From Roseateles toxinivorans (GTDB lineage: Bacteria > Pseudomonadota > Gammaproteobacteria > Burkholderiales > Burkholderiaceae_C), in NCBI GenBank assembly GCA_945898095.1, contig CAMDHE010000009.1:1-64000 (forward strand): a stretch of 64,000 nt of DNA, written 5' to 3'. The position numbers and the translations under genes are program-made. Positions 1 through 8,416 of this stretch are shown piece after piece. The notes below the pieces were generated by a model. The model did not search any database, was not told the DNA's origin, and saw only the letters and a list, made by a program, of their open reading frames with translations. The stretch's first letter is position 1; each line of letters starts with the position of its first letter.

Positions 1-363
1 CGGGCCTTGCAGGTCGCGTTTGAGCATGAAAGCGATCTCGCCTTCGGCCCGCGGCTGGATCATTCCGGCAGCCGTAAAACTTAGGCAAGCACCGTCGCTG
101 ACCTGCATTGCGTCGGTCAGAAAGCCGAAGTCAGGCTGGAATACGCCAAGCATGTCCTGCACCGCTTTGGAGGTCACGCCGATCTTCTTGCCGATCACCA
201 ACTCGCCATCGGCTTCACGCCGGCGCAGCATATGCAAGGAAATACGGTAAGCATCATCAACGCTGATGCCGGCATGGCTGCTGCTCAAGGGCGGCATGGT
301 GCGGCGCTGGCGCAGCGCGGCAAACAGGGCATCACCGATCGCTGCGATCTGTTCGTCATCCAT
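1..363 (-). CDS. hsaE: 2-hydroxyhexa-2,4-dienoate hydratase HsaE, 3' end cut by window edge
   Basis: The N-terminal 121 codons of a gene that runs off the left edge. The protein begins MDDEQIAAIGDALFAAL and contains GELVIGKKIG and FLTDAMQV, segments typical of the 2-oxopent-4-enoate / 2-hydroxyhexa-2,4-dienoate hydratase family (fumarylacetoacetate-hydrolase fold). In steroid catabolism this enzyme hydrates the C6 dienoate released by HsaD from the opened A ring. Its ATG shares one base with the hsaD stop codon (TGATG), so the two are translationally coupled. The aldolase and acylating dehydrogenase (hsaF, hsaG) that normally follow would lie beyond the edge; that is inference. Confidence 0.85.
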   Translation of the reverse strand, partial: MDDEQIAAIGDALFAALRQRRTMPPLSSSHAGISVDDAYRISLHMLRRREADGELVIGKKIGVTSKAVQDMLGVFQPDFGFLTDAMQVSDGACLSFTAAGMIQPRAEGEIAFMLKRDLQGP

Positions 364-1199
364 CAATTGACCCCGCCATGCTGCAAAAAGTCGATGCACA
401 GGCGGTTGAACAGCTCGCGATGTTCAACCTGGACCCAATGGCCGCAGCGATTGACCAACTCGATCCGCGCATTCGGCGCATGTTCGACCAACTTCATCGC
501 GCCGCCGACCGGATTGAACTGGTCATTGACGCCCCAGAAACCAAAGATCGGGCAGCGCAGCTCATGCAGGCGCAGCGTCATGTTCGGCACCGTCATCACC
601 GAGCGCGAGGCCTGGGTCTGTGTCAGTGCAATCGGCGCGCGCTCATTGATGATCTCTTCGGTCAGCAAGCTGGGGTCGAACAACTGCATCGACATCACCG
701 CTCGCATCGCCTCGGCGCCGGTTTTGCCCGCCTTGTAGATCGCGAACATATTGGCGATGCCGGGCATGGCCAGATAAGTCGCGATGTCCTCGACGCCGCC
801 GGGTGCCATCAGGATCAGCCGCGCCACATCATCCGGATAAGCCAGGGCATGACCGAGCGCGATCGCGCCGCCGAGTGAATTACCCAGCAAGGTCACATCC
901 TTCAAGCCCAGCGCGTCGATCAGGCCCTTCAAGCCGCTGATGAAGAAATCGAGGTCGTAATGAGCCAGGTCGGTCTTGCTCGAGAGGCCGAAACCGAGCA
1001 TGTCCGGGACGATGCAGCGGTAACCAGCCGCCGCGATGACAGGGAAATTGCCCTTGAAATTGCTGTAGCCGCTGGCTCCCGCGCCGGCGCCATGCAGGAA
1101 GATCACCACCGGGCCTTCGCCCTGCTCGTGGTAATGGATCGACCGCTGGTTGCCGATGTCGACAAACTTGCCAACTGGAATAGGGGAGCTGTGGGTCAT
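363..1199 (-). CDS. hsaD: 4,9-DSHA meta-cleavage product hydrolase HsaD
   Basis: Alpha/beta-hydrolase of 278 residues that splits the C-C bond of the ring-A extradiol cleavage product (4,9-DSHA), giving HIP and the C6 dienoate. Visible are the oxyanion motif HGAGAGASG (about residue 36), the nucleophile elbow GNSLGG with Ser108, an acidic residue in GVNDQFNP and the catalytic His254 in CGHWVQ. The ATG at 1199 is chosen because AGGTGAA lies six bases upstream; a TTG at 1226 would add nine residues without a clear ribosome site. An operator-like palindrome lies 53 bp upstream, suggesting a promoter separate from the side-chain operon. It could be another meta-cleavage hydrolase by fold alone, but the steroid context is strong. 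Confidence 0.92.
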   Translation of the reverse strand: MTHSSPIPVGKFVDIGNQRSIHYHEQGEGPVVIFLHGAGAGASGYSNFKGNFPVIAAAGYRCIVPDMLGFGLSSKTDLAHYDLDFFISGLKGLIDALGLKDVTLLGNSLGGAIALGHALAYPDDVARLILMAPGGVEDIATYLAMPGIANMFAIYKAGKTGAEAMRAVMSMQLFDPSLLTEEIINERAPIALTQTQASRSVMTVPNMTLRLHELRCPIFGFWGVNDQFNPVGGAMKLVEHAPNARIELVNRCGHWVQVEHRELFNRLCIDFLQHGGVN

Positions 1200-1251
1200 C
1201 GATTTCACCTTTATTGAAGCCGTCAATCTTTCCAGCGGCGCGGCCCGCCGG

Positions 1252-1271
1252 CATCGTCCGAGTCAACTAGA
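1252..1271 (-). promoter_or_regulatory. Palindromic operator upstream of hsaD
   Basis: Read on the minus strand the site is TCTAGTTG-ACTC-GGACGATG, an 8-4-8 arrangement with the GGACGATG arm nearer the gene. It is one of about 13 copies in the window and lies 53 bp before the hsaD ATG. Confidence 0.7.
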
Positions 1272-1324
1272 TTTCGCAAGGCTGGGAGGAGCGCCGCAAG
1301 ACCTGGCCCGAATTGACGGGCCGG

Positions 1325-3115
1325 TCAAATCAAGGGCAGATAGCTTTCGGCCTTGTCGTCGCGCAGGAACAGCGGATCGCTGACCATAACCCGGTCATAG
1401 CCCTCGCGCTGCAGGTCGACTTTGCGCAATTTGTAGTTGCCGGTCATGTCGGGCAGCGGTGCGATGCGTACGTAGAGCGGCGCGGCATAGCGCGGCAGGC
1501 GCGACATGGCCAGTTGCCAGAAGGCTGCCGGATCGAAACTGAAACCCGGCTGCATGACCAGGGCCGCCATGCCGGCGCGACCTTCGGCCCCAGGCACTTT
1601 GACGCCGTAAATGGTGATCGATTCCAGGCCTGGGAAATCGCCTAGCCCATCGGCAACCTCGGTGGTCGAGACGTTCTCGCTGTTCCAGCGGAAGGTGTCG
1701 CCGATGCGGTCGACGAACCAGCAATAGCCGTCGGCATCGCAGCGCAGCAGGTCGCCCGATGACCACCATGCGTCGCCGGATTTGAAGACATTGCGCAGGA
1801 TTTTCTTTTCGGTTGCTTCGGCCGAGGTATAGCCCTCGAAACGCCCGCCGACGACATCCGGAATATTGATGATCATGCCGATGGCTTCACCCACTTCGCC
1901 GACTTCGCAGGTCTGTAAAAAGCCGTTGGCATCGCGCAGATAGCTTTCGTTGTCGATGTCGTAGCGGACCAGGCGCAGATTGGTCTTTTCCCAAAACGGC
2001 ACCCGGCCGCAACTGCCGGCGCGGTTGTCGACGTTGATCGTATTGGTATTGGCTTCGGTCGAGCCCCAGCCCTCATAGATCTCGAATTCGCCGAAGCGGG
2101 CTATCCATTGTTCCCAGACTTCGGGCGCCAGACCGGCGCCGACCATCTTGCGCAGGCTGTGCTGGCGGTCATCGGCCTGCGCGGGGCTGGAGAGCAGGAA
2201 GCGGCAGATCTCGCCGACATATTGGCAGATCGTGATCTGGTAACGGCGAATGTCGGACCAGAATTCGCTGCGGCTGAACTTGCGTCTCAGCACCATGCTG
2301 GCGCCTGCGGCAAAAGCGGTGGCGCCGACTGACAGCGACGCCGCGCCGTGATAGAGCGGCAAGAAGCAATAGAAACAGTCCTGTGGCTGCACATCCATCG
2401 TGGTCTGCATCACATCGCCGGTAATCAACCATCGGGCATGGCTGATCACTGCGGCCTTGGGCAGACCGGTGGTGCCCGAGGTAAAAATATAGATGGCCGG
2501 GTCGCCTGCCACGAGGCCGGCGCGCCATTGCGCAGGCGGGTTGCCATCCTCGGCTTGGCTGGCTGCCAGTTCGAAGTCGAGTTCGCAGAGCAGGCGCTGT
2601 TCGGCAGGTGCAGGCCGCTCGTTATCAGGCCAGAGCCAGCAGCGGATACCTGACGGCATCTCGGTCGCTGCGATCAATCCCAGGCATTCCTCGCCGACGA
2701 TGACCAGGCTGGCGCCGGTGGCCTGCAGCCCATGCAACAAGGGTTTGCCCTTCACATTCGTGTTGAGGAAAACCAGCGTGACACCCAGCTTGGCCAGGCC
2801 CAGCCAGACAAACAGGAAGGCTGGCCGGTTTTCCATGCACAGCGCCACCACATCGCCACGCCGCAGGCCCAGCTGATGCCCGGCATGGGCGACCTGATTC
2901 ACCTGGCGGTTGGTCTGGTCATAGTCCAGGGTCTGGCCGGCATAGGTGATGCAAGGCCGCTCGGCGTAGCGCGCCGCATTTTCTTCAATGCGCTCGGCAA
3001 TGGTGTAGGTCTGCGAAGCGCGATGATGCTGACCGGCCTTGGCCCGGCGGTCGAGCTTGGCCTGAGTCACTTCGCGCGGAACGATAGCTGCGGCTTCTTT
3101 CACAAGCGTACCCAT
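1325..3115 (-). CDS. FATP-type acyl-CoA synthetase (steroid side-chain acid CoA ligase)
   Basis: ATP-dependent, AMP-forming CoA ligase of 596 residues. The P-loop-like motif FTSGTTGLPKA is at about residues 211-221, YEGWGSTE further on, and the overall form matches the fatty-acid-transport-protein branch (FadD6/FadD17-like) rather than ordinary long-chain FadD. Located at the end of the chsH2-chsE1-chsH1-ltp2-chsE2 operon, it most likely activates the carboxylated steroid side chain (for example a C24 or C22 acid) to its CoA ester. The starting acid cannot be read from sequence. The downstream gene hsaD is separated by 125 bp that contain an operator. Confidence 0.8.
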   Translation of the reverse strand: MGTLVKEAAAIVPREVTQAKLDRRAKAGQHHRASQTYTIAERIEENAARYAERPCITYAGQTLDYDQTNRQVNQVAHAGHQLGLRRGDVVALCMENRPAFLFVWLGLAKLGVTLVFLNTNVKGKPLLHGLQATGASLVIVGEECLGLIAATEMPSGIRCWLWPDNERPAPAEQRLLCELDFELAASQAEDGNPPAQWRAGLVAGDPAIYIFTSGTTGLPKAAVISHARWLITGDVMQTTMDVQPQDCFYCFLPLYHGAASLSVGATAFAAGASMVLRRKFSRSEFWSDIRRYQITICQYVGEICRFLLSSPAQADDRQHSLRKMVGAGLAPEVWEQWIARFGEFEIYEGWGSTEANTNTINVDNRAGSCGRVPFWEKTNLRLVRYDIDNESYLRDANGFLQTCEVGEVGEAIGMIINIPDVVGGRFEGYTSAEATEKKILRNVFKSGDAWWSSGDLLRCDADGYCWFVDRIGDTFRWNSENVSTTEVADGLGDFPGLESITIYGVKVPGAEGRAGMAALVMQPGFSFDPAAFWQLAMSRLPRYAAPLYVRIAPLPDMTGNYKLRKVDLQREGYDRVMVSDPLFLRDDKAESYLPLI

Positions 3116-3138
3116 TTCTCTAGGCTATCTTCTTGTTT

Positions 3139-4320
3139 TCAGCGTACCGGCCGCGGCATGCGCAGACCGAACTGGGCGATCAGCTCGCGCTGGATCTCGT
3201 TGGTGCCGCCGCCGAAGGTCAATAGCGTGGCGGCGCGGGTCTCATATTCGAGCTCACCCAGCAGCAGCGCGGCGCTTGAGCCGACCCGCACCAACGCGCT
3301 ACCGCCGACGATGTCCATCAAACGGCGCAGGACCTCGATCACGGATTCAGAACCATAGACCTTGGTCGCAGAAGCCAGGGCGATGTCCATGCTGCCGGCT
3401 TCCAGGCTCGCAGCAATCCGGAAGTTGATCAGTCGCATGGCTTCCAGCCGCGCATAGCATTCGGCCAGTGAACGGCGCACCCAGGCTTGGTCGACTGCGC
3501 GTCGGCCTTGCTCATCGCGGGCCTTGGCCCAGCGCAGCACGCGCCCGAACGGGGCAAAAACCTTGTCCGACCAGGAACCCAGGCCCAGGCGCTCATGGTT
3601 CAACTGCGCCGTGATCAGCTTCCAGCCACCATGCAGTTCGCCGACCAGGCGGTCAGCCGGCACTTCGACATTGTCGTAATAGGTCGCGGCAGTGAAATTG
3701 CCGACGGTCTTGATCAGCGTATGCGAAAAGCCCGCTGCATCGGTATCCAGGATCAGGATTGAAATGCCTTTGTGCCTGGCCAGTTCGGTACTGGTGCGGG
3801 CAGCCAGCCAGACATGGTCGGCTGACTCGATGCCCGAGGTCCAGAGCTTGGCGCCATTGACGATGAAACGGCCGCTTTGCAGATCGCCTTCCAGCTTGGC
3901 CTGAGTCTTCAGCGCTGCCAGATCCGAGCCCGCCTGCGCCTCCGAATAACCGATGGCAAAAATCGTTTCGCCAGCGGCGATACCGGGCAGAAAGCGTTCC
4001 TTCTGCGCCGCCGTGCCAGCTTCCATCAGCGCCGGTCCGACCGTGCTGATGGTCACGAAAGGCAGGGGAGCGCCAGCGATATTGGCTTCCTCGAAGAAGA
4101 TCAGCTGCTCGGTTGCGCTGAGTCCCTGGCCGCCATGGGCTTTGGGCCAACCGACCGCCAGCCAGCCATCCCGGCCCATCTGTCGGATCGTCTGGCGATA
4201 AAGCGCGCCGCCTTCGGCACCGCGCAACTCGACCAGCAGCTCCGGCGTCATCAGGCTGTTGAAATAGTCGCGAACCTGCAGACGCAGCCGCTGTTGTTCA
4301 GGAGTCAGGTCGATGAACAT
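3139..4320 (-). CDS. Acyl-CoA dehydrogenase, ChsE2/FadE29-like
   Basis: Acyl-CoA dehydrogenase of 393 residues starting MFIDLTPEQQRLRLQVR. It has the FAD contact segment SEAQAGSDLA, the catalytic-Glu region LNHERLGLG and the C-terminal FGGGTNEIQREL motif. In the actinobacterial 3-carbon side-chain module two unlike dehydrogenases, ChsE1 and ChsE2, form a heterotetramer that desaturates the C22 acyl-CoA; this one retains the NHER catalytic segment and pairs with the protein at 5923-7068. The ATG at 4320 lies seven bases after the ltp2 stop. An alternative in-frame start at 4341 would overlap ltp2. The symbol is left blank because the ChsE naming is by analogy. Confidence 0.85.
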   Translation of the reverse strand: MFIDLTPEQQRLRLQVRDYFNSLMTPELLVELRGAEGGALYRQTIRQMGRDGWLAVGWPKAHGGQGLSATEQLIFFEEANIAGAPLPFVTISTVGPALMEAGTAAQKERFLPGIAAGETIFAIGYSEAQAGSDLAALKTQAKLEGDLQSGRFIVNGAKLWTSGIESADHVWLAARTSTELARHKGISILILDTDAAGFSHTLIKTVGNFTAATYYDNVEVPADRLVGELHGGWKLITAQLNHERLGLGSWSDKVFAPFGRVLRWAKARDEQGRRAVDQAWVRRSLAECYARLEAMRLINFRIAASLEAGSMDIALASATKVYGSESVIEVLRRLMDIVGGSALVRVGSSAALLLGELEYETRAATLLTFGGGTNEIQRELIAQFGLRMPRPVR

Positions 4321-4327
4321 GGCCGTC

Positions 4328-5506
4328 TCAAGCCTCGCCAAGAATCAGGCCGCTGGTCGGCACGCCGGTGCCGGACGTGACCAAGACATTGCGGGTATCA
4401 GCCACTTGATTGACAGCGCTGCCGCGCACCTGGCGCACCGCTTCAGCGATGCCGTTCATGCCGTGGATATAGGCTTCGCCGAGCTGGCCGCCATGGGTGT
4501 TGATCGGCAGTCTGCCGCCGCGCTGATGGTGGCCGGCGCGGATGAAATCCTTGGCCTCGCCGCGCTTGGCAAAGCCGAATTCCTCCAGCTGCGGCAACAC
4601 GAAGGGGGTGAAATGGTCATAGATCACCGCCGTCTGGATGTCCTCGGTGGACAGGCCGCTTTGCTGCCAGAGCTGCTTGGCAACCAGGCCCATTTCGGGC
4701 AGTCCGGTGATGTCATCGCGGTAATAGGAGGTCATGATCTGCTGGCCGTCACTGACACCTTGAGCCGCCGCTTTGATGACGACCGGCTTGCAGCGCAGGT
4801 CGCGGGCGCGTTCGACCGAAGTGATGACCATGGCCACCGCGCCATCCGATTCCTGGCAGCAGTCGAGCAGGTGCAGCGGCTCACAGATCCAGCGCGAGGC
4901 CTGATGATCAGCCAGGGTGATCGGCTTGCCATAGAAAAAAGCAGCCGGATTGGTGGCGGCGAAATCGCGCGCCGCGACAGCAACGCGACCGAAATCCTCG
5001 CTGGTCGCGCCGTAGCGGTGCATATAGCGCTGCGCGAACATGCCGACCCAGGCCGCCGGCGTGTGGAAGCCATAAGGCATGTACCAACCATAGTTGACGT
5101 TCTCGAACAGCGGTGAATTGCCGAAGCCGTAGTTGCCATTGCCGAAGCGGTACCAACTGCGCTCGTTCATCGCGCGGTAAACCACAACGGTCTTGGCGAT
5201 CCCGGTGGCCACGGCCATCGCCGCATGCAGCACCGGCGCGCAGGCGGCGCCGCCGCCATGCGGAACCTGCGAGAAGAACTTGATGTCCTTGGCGCCGAGC
5301 AGGCGAGCGATTTCATACTCGGGCACTTTGTCGACCGAGTAGGACGAGAAGCCATCGACCTCGCTCGGGTCGATGCCGGCGTCGGCGAGCGCCTGCAAGG
5401 TGGCTTCCATCGCCAGACGGATTTCGGTGCGGCCGGAATTTTTCGAAAATTCGGTGGCACCGAGTCCGGCGATGGCGCAACGGCCGGAAATTGAGAAGTC
5501 GGTCAT
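4328..5506 (-). CDS. ltp2: Ltp2-type steroid side-chain aldolase (SCP-x thiolase-like)
   Basis: Thiolase-superfamily protein of 392 residues beginning MTDFSISGRCAIAGLGATEF. The region GGGAACAPVLHAAMAV and the C-terminal NTHGGQLGEAYIHGM block are those of the SCP-x/Ltp group. Ltp2 enzymes carry out the retro-aldol cleavage of the 17-hydroxy C22 steroid acyl-CoA, releasing propionyl-CoA and the 17-ketone, and work in complex with the DUF35 domain of ChsH2, which is encoded upstream at 7065-8018. The order chsH1-ltp2 agrees with the actinobacterial module. The start is set at 5506 by homology of the N-terminus; upstream codons in frame have no family resemblance. Confidence 0.9.
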   Translation of the reverse strand: MTDFSISGRCAIAGLGATEFSKNSGRTEIRLAMEATLQALADAGIDPSEVDGFSSYSVDKVPEYEIARLLGAKDIKFFSQVPHGGGAACAPVLHAAMAVATGIAKTVVVYRAMNERSWYRFGNGNYGFGNSPLFENVNYGWYMPYGFHTPAAWVGMFAQRYMHRYGATSEDFGRVAVAARDFAATNPAAFFYGKPITLADHQASRWICEPLHLLDCCQESDGAVAMVITSVERARDLRCKPVVIKAAAQGVSDGQQIMTSYYRDDITGLPEMGLVAKQLWQQSGLSTEDIQTAVIYDHFTPFVLPQLEEFGFAKRGEAKDFIRAGHHQRGGRLPINTHGGQLGEAYIHGMNGIAEAVRQVRGSAVNQVADTRNVLVTSGTGVPTSGLILGEA

Positions 5507-5531
5507 ATCAGTGATTCCTGGCTGTTCGACA

Positions 5532-5936
5532 TCAAGGCAGGTGCACGCGCACCGTGCCGGTGACATGGCTGCCCATCGAGTTCTTGCCCTTGAGCGTGAT
5601 CTGGACCGTGCGGTCGGACTCGCGCTTTTCGGTGACTGCGCCTTCAAAGGCGAGCAAGTCACCCGGATAGTTGGGCGCACCCAGCTTGATCTTCAGGTCG
5701 CACAAGCGTCCTTGAGGGCCGCTCCAGCCCTCGACAAAGCGCTGCACCAGGCCGTTGGTGGTCAGGATGTTCATGAAGATATGGGGTGAACCGAGCGCGC
5801 GCGCCGCATCCAGGTCACTGTGACCGGGGAAATAATCGCGTGTGGCGATCGCCCCACCAGCAATCAGCGCCACCGTCACCGGCACGCTCAAGGGCGGCAA
5901 TTGCTCGCCCGGCTGCACATCGTCAAATCGGCGCAT
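5532..5936 (-). CDS. chsH1: MaoC-like enoyl-CoA hydratase small subunit ChsH1
   Basis: Single hot-dog domain of 134 residues starting MRRFDDVQPGEQLPPL. The hydratase motif with Asp34 and His39 (RDYFPGHSDLDAA) is intact, so this subunit should hold the active site of a ChsH1-ChsH2 heteromer that hydrates the C17(20) double bond of the C22 enoyl-CoA. It overlaps the end of the dehydrogenase gene at 5923 by 14 bases and precedes ltp2, an arrangement that fits a multi-enzyme side-chain module. Length is normal for the family. Confidence 0.88.
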   Translation of the reverse strand: MRRFDDVQPGEQLPPLSVPVTVALIAGGAIATRDYFPGHSDLDAARALGSPHIFMNILTTNGLVQRFVEGWSGPQGRLCDLKIKLGAPNYPGDLLAFEGAVTEKRESDRTVQITLKGKNSMGSHVTGTVRVHLP

Positions 5937-7068
5937 GGCTGCTGGCCTCGCTGTCTTCGTCGGAGTCATATTTCCATCCCAATTTGTCGTTATTGGCCAG
6001 CCAGTCGCCCAGCATGGCCAGCTGATGTTCGGTGCCGCCCAGCGCCTGGCCGAGTGCACGGCTCCAGAACAAAAAGCGGTGAATCGGATAAGTGATGTCG
6101 ACGCCGATGCCGCCATGGACATGCTGTGCCATATGGCCGGCGCTGTGGCCGGTGTCGTTGGCCAAGGCCCGGGTGGCCCAGGCTTGCGGCTTGGCGCCCA
6201 GACCGGCGTCGATCCGGTAGACCAATTGCCACAGTGAAGTGCGCAAGGCCTCGGTGGCGATATAGCCATCAGCCATCTGTCCGGCGACCAACTGGAAACT
6301 GCCGATGACGCGGCCGAATTGCTGGCGCTCGCTGACATAGTCGACGGTGCGACGCAATTGCTCCTGGGTCACACCCAGCTGCAGCGCGGCCAGGCAGGCG
6401 ATCGCGCGCGGCTCGATCCAGTCGACCGCAGCGGCCGGCAGGATGTTTTCGGCAGCGATCGGCAGCCCATCAAAAACCAGATCGGCCAGCGCCTGATGGT
6501 GCTGGCTGACGCCTTCATGCTTCTGGATGCCGTCCTGCATCAAGTCGACCAGCAACAAGCGCATCTGGCCTTCGGCCTCCGCTGCCAACAAGGCATGGCG
6601 GGCCAACGCTCCCAGAGGCACAGCCGGGGCAATGCCCGACAAGGTCCAGCCAGCGCCGCTGCGCAGCAGCCGCAGCGAAGCGCCGCGCGACTCCGACAAG
6701 GTCGTCAGCGACAAGGCCAGCGGCAAGTCGCCAGCCATCGCCTGGCCAACTACCTGCGGGGCCGAACCGAATCGGGCCAGCGTGGCTGCCGCCAATTGTT
6801 GCTCCCACAGCGGCAGCAGCGCCAGCGCCCGGCCTTGTTGTTCGAGGACGGCCATCAATTCAGTCATGCCCAGCCCGAGGCCGCCATCGGCTTCGGCAAT
6901 GATCATCAGATGCAGTCCGGCAGCGACAGCTTGCTGCCAGAGCTCACGCATGAAGGGTGCGCCCGATTCATCATGGGCACGCAGCTGGTCGTCGCTGCAA
7001 AAATCGGCAAACAGTCCGCTGGCCATTTCGGCAAAAGCGGTTTGGTCTTCGCTCAGGTTGAAATTCAT
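5923..7068 (-). CDS. Acyl-CoA dehydrogenase, ChsE1/FadE28-like
   Basis: Acyl-CoA dehydrogenase of 381 residues with the conserved core TVDYVSERQQFGRVIGSFQ and QHVHGGIGVDITYPIHRF near the C-terminus. It lacks the usual TNEIQR ending and the NHER-like catalytic segment seen in its partner at 3139-4320, as expected for the non-catalytic, FAD-binding half of a ChsE1-ChsE2 heterotetramer (family knowledge). Start ATG overlaps the chsH2 stop by four bases (ATGA). Substrate is inferred from operon context to be the 3-carbon steroid side chain. Confidence 0.85.
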   Translation of the reverse strand: MNFNLSEDQTAFAEMASGLFADFCSDDQLRAHDESGAPFMRELWQQAVAAGLHLMIIAEADGGLGLGMTELMAVLEQQGRALALLPLWEQQLAAATLARFGSAPQVVGQAMAGDLPLALSLTTLSESRGASLRLLRSGAGWTLSGIAPAVPLGALARHALLAAEAEGQMRLLLVDLMQDGIQKHEGVSQHHQALADLVFDGLPIAAENILPAAAVDWIEPRAIACLAALQLGVTQEQLRRTVDYVSERQQFGRVIGSFQLVAGQMADGYIATEALRTSLWQLVYRIDAGLGAKPQAWATRALANDTGHSAGHMAQHVHGGIGVDITYPIHRFLFWSRALGQALGGTEHQLAMLGDWLANNDKLGWKYDSDEDSEASSHAPI

Positions 7069-8018
7069 GCGGCCGCTCCTTCGGTGAGCAGACGGAACTG
7101 CGGCAGGACCAGATCGCCATCAAAAGTATTGAATTCAACTTGTACCGCTTGCCCGATGCGGACATCGCCAGGCGGGATGCCGACCATTTGCGAAATCAAG
7201 CGCGTGCCTTCCTCCAACTCGACCAGCACGATCAGGTTCGGATGCTCGAACGGCGGCACTTCGGGGTAATGCATCACCACGAAGGAATAGACCTTGCCGC
7301 GTCCCGAGGCCTGCAGCGCATCCCATTCAAATGAATGGCAGCTCGGACACACCGGGCCGGGTGGATGGCGCAGCGTCTGGCAGGCCGAACAGCGCTGGAT
7401 CAGCAGCTTGCCGGCGCGCGCGCCTTCCCAGAAGAAACGCGTGTCATCGCTGATGCCAGGCGGGGGCCGTTTGGCAGCCGCAATTGCCTTCGGCTCAGCC
7501 ACTTTGACCGGCTGTGCCGGGCGGAACTTGAAGACCCGAAACAGCAACTGACCGACCTGTTCGTCGCCCTGCGGCAGTTCGGAAAAATAGCTCATCACCA
7601 GGGTGACGAAATAGCCGGTACCCAGGGCCGTCACTTTTTCGGGGCTGATGGCGTCGAGCCGGGTCGTGTAATAAAGCTTCTCGCCTTCGCGCACATCACG
7701 ATCGAAGGTCAGCTCCGAGTTGACCGCCACCACCGACGGCAGGCCCTGTGCCTCCATCAGCTTCAGCGCCTCATAGGGATTTTCCTGGGTCGATCCGGGC
7801 GGGTAGTTGTTTTGGGTGAAGCCTTCCATGCACCAGACCTGCAACATCGCCGGCGGGGCGATCACAGCGCCTTCGACCAGATAGGGTTTGTCGTCAACGC
7901 CCATCACTTCGCACCATTGGCGAATCATCGGCGCGTTGACCTTGTCCCAGGCGTAGACCCGGCCATATTCCTTGCCCACCAGCGGGCGGATGTCCTGCAT
8001 CCAGGCTTGCTCGTCCAA
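7065..8018 (-). CDS. chsH2: ChsH2: MaoC-like hydratase N-domain fused to DUF35 OB-fold
   Basis: Two-domain protein of 317 residues. Residues 1 to about 165 form a MaoC-like hot-dog domain; residues about 185-317 form a DUF35 domain with a zinc ribbon, C-x2-C-x10-C-x2-C in the segment around QRCSACQTL, then an OB fold. In the known ChsH1-ChsH2-Ltp2 system the DUF35 part docks Ltp2 and couples hydration to retro-aldol cleavage. It is the first gene of the leftward operon. A TTG start at 8018 is supported by AAGGAG eight bases upstream; no better ATG exists in frame. The 398-bp divergent region before it carries two operators. Confidence 0.9.
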   Translation of the reverse strand: MDEQAWMQDIRPLVGKEYGRVYAWDKVNAPMIRQWCEVMGVDDKPYLVEGAVIAPPAMLQVWCMEGFTQNNYPPGSTQENPYEALKLMEAQGLPSVVAVNSELTFDRDVREGEKLYYTTRLDAISPEKVTALGTGYFVTLVMSYFSELPQGDEQVGQLLFRVFKFRPAQPVKVAEPKAIAAAKRPPPGISDDTRFFWEGARAGKLLIQRCSACQTLRHPPGPVCPSCHSFEWDALQASGRGKVYSFVVMHYPEVPPFEHPNLIVLVELEEGTRLISQMVGIPPGDVRIGQAVQVEFNTFDGDLVLPQFRLLTEGAAA

Positions 8019-8127
8019 GGTCTTGCTCCTTATGTCAATTCGTTTCAGGTCCGGCTTGCCTCAAGGCTTCGCTTGAATCACTGATCTTCAGCATGGGGAG
8101 GAAGTTAAGGGACTACGGCAGTTCCAG

Positions 8128-8147
8128 ATACGTCCAAAAGGACGATG
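8128..8147. promoter_or_regulatory. Palindromic operator between chsH2 and the TonB receptor
   Basis: ATACGTCC-AAAA-GGACGATG on the plus strand, nearly symmetrical with a 4-base spacer. It is 110 bp from the chsH2 start and 270 bp from the receptor start, so chsH2 is the likelier target. The 398-bp gap 8019-8416 holds only this site and the one at 8308. Confidence 0.65.
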
Positions 8148-8307
8148 TGACTCGGGTAACGCAGGAAGTTCGGGCCATTGGGCAAAAAATCACAGATCTG
8201 ATCTCGGTCATGGCGCCGAACGGTATGCCGGCACAACTGATAGGCGATCTGTCAGCAGATTCCGAGATTTGAGTCGTTTGTGGCGGAAAAGCCCCGAGCA
8301 GCGGATT

Positions 8308-8327
8308 TCTAGTCTTTTCAGACGATG
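8308..8327 (+). promoter_or_regulatory. Palindromic operator upstream of the TonB receptor
   Basis: TCTAGTCT-TTTC-AGACGATG, 90 bp before the receptor ATG. A possible -10 hexamer (TACGCC, 8354-8359) follows 27 bases later, which would place the operator over the -35 region. The surrounding 31 bases (8301-8331) are identical, inverted, to 26038-26068. Confidence 0.7.
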
Positions 8328-8416
8328 AATCCGGACCTTGCGCTGGATCAAGCTACGCCTGTAATGTTCAACCCTCTGCGCGAACCAGCGCGGCCATTCA
8401 AACAGGAGACTCCACC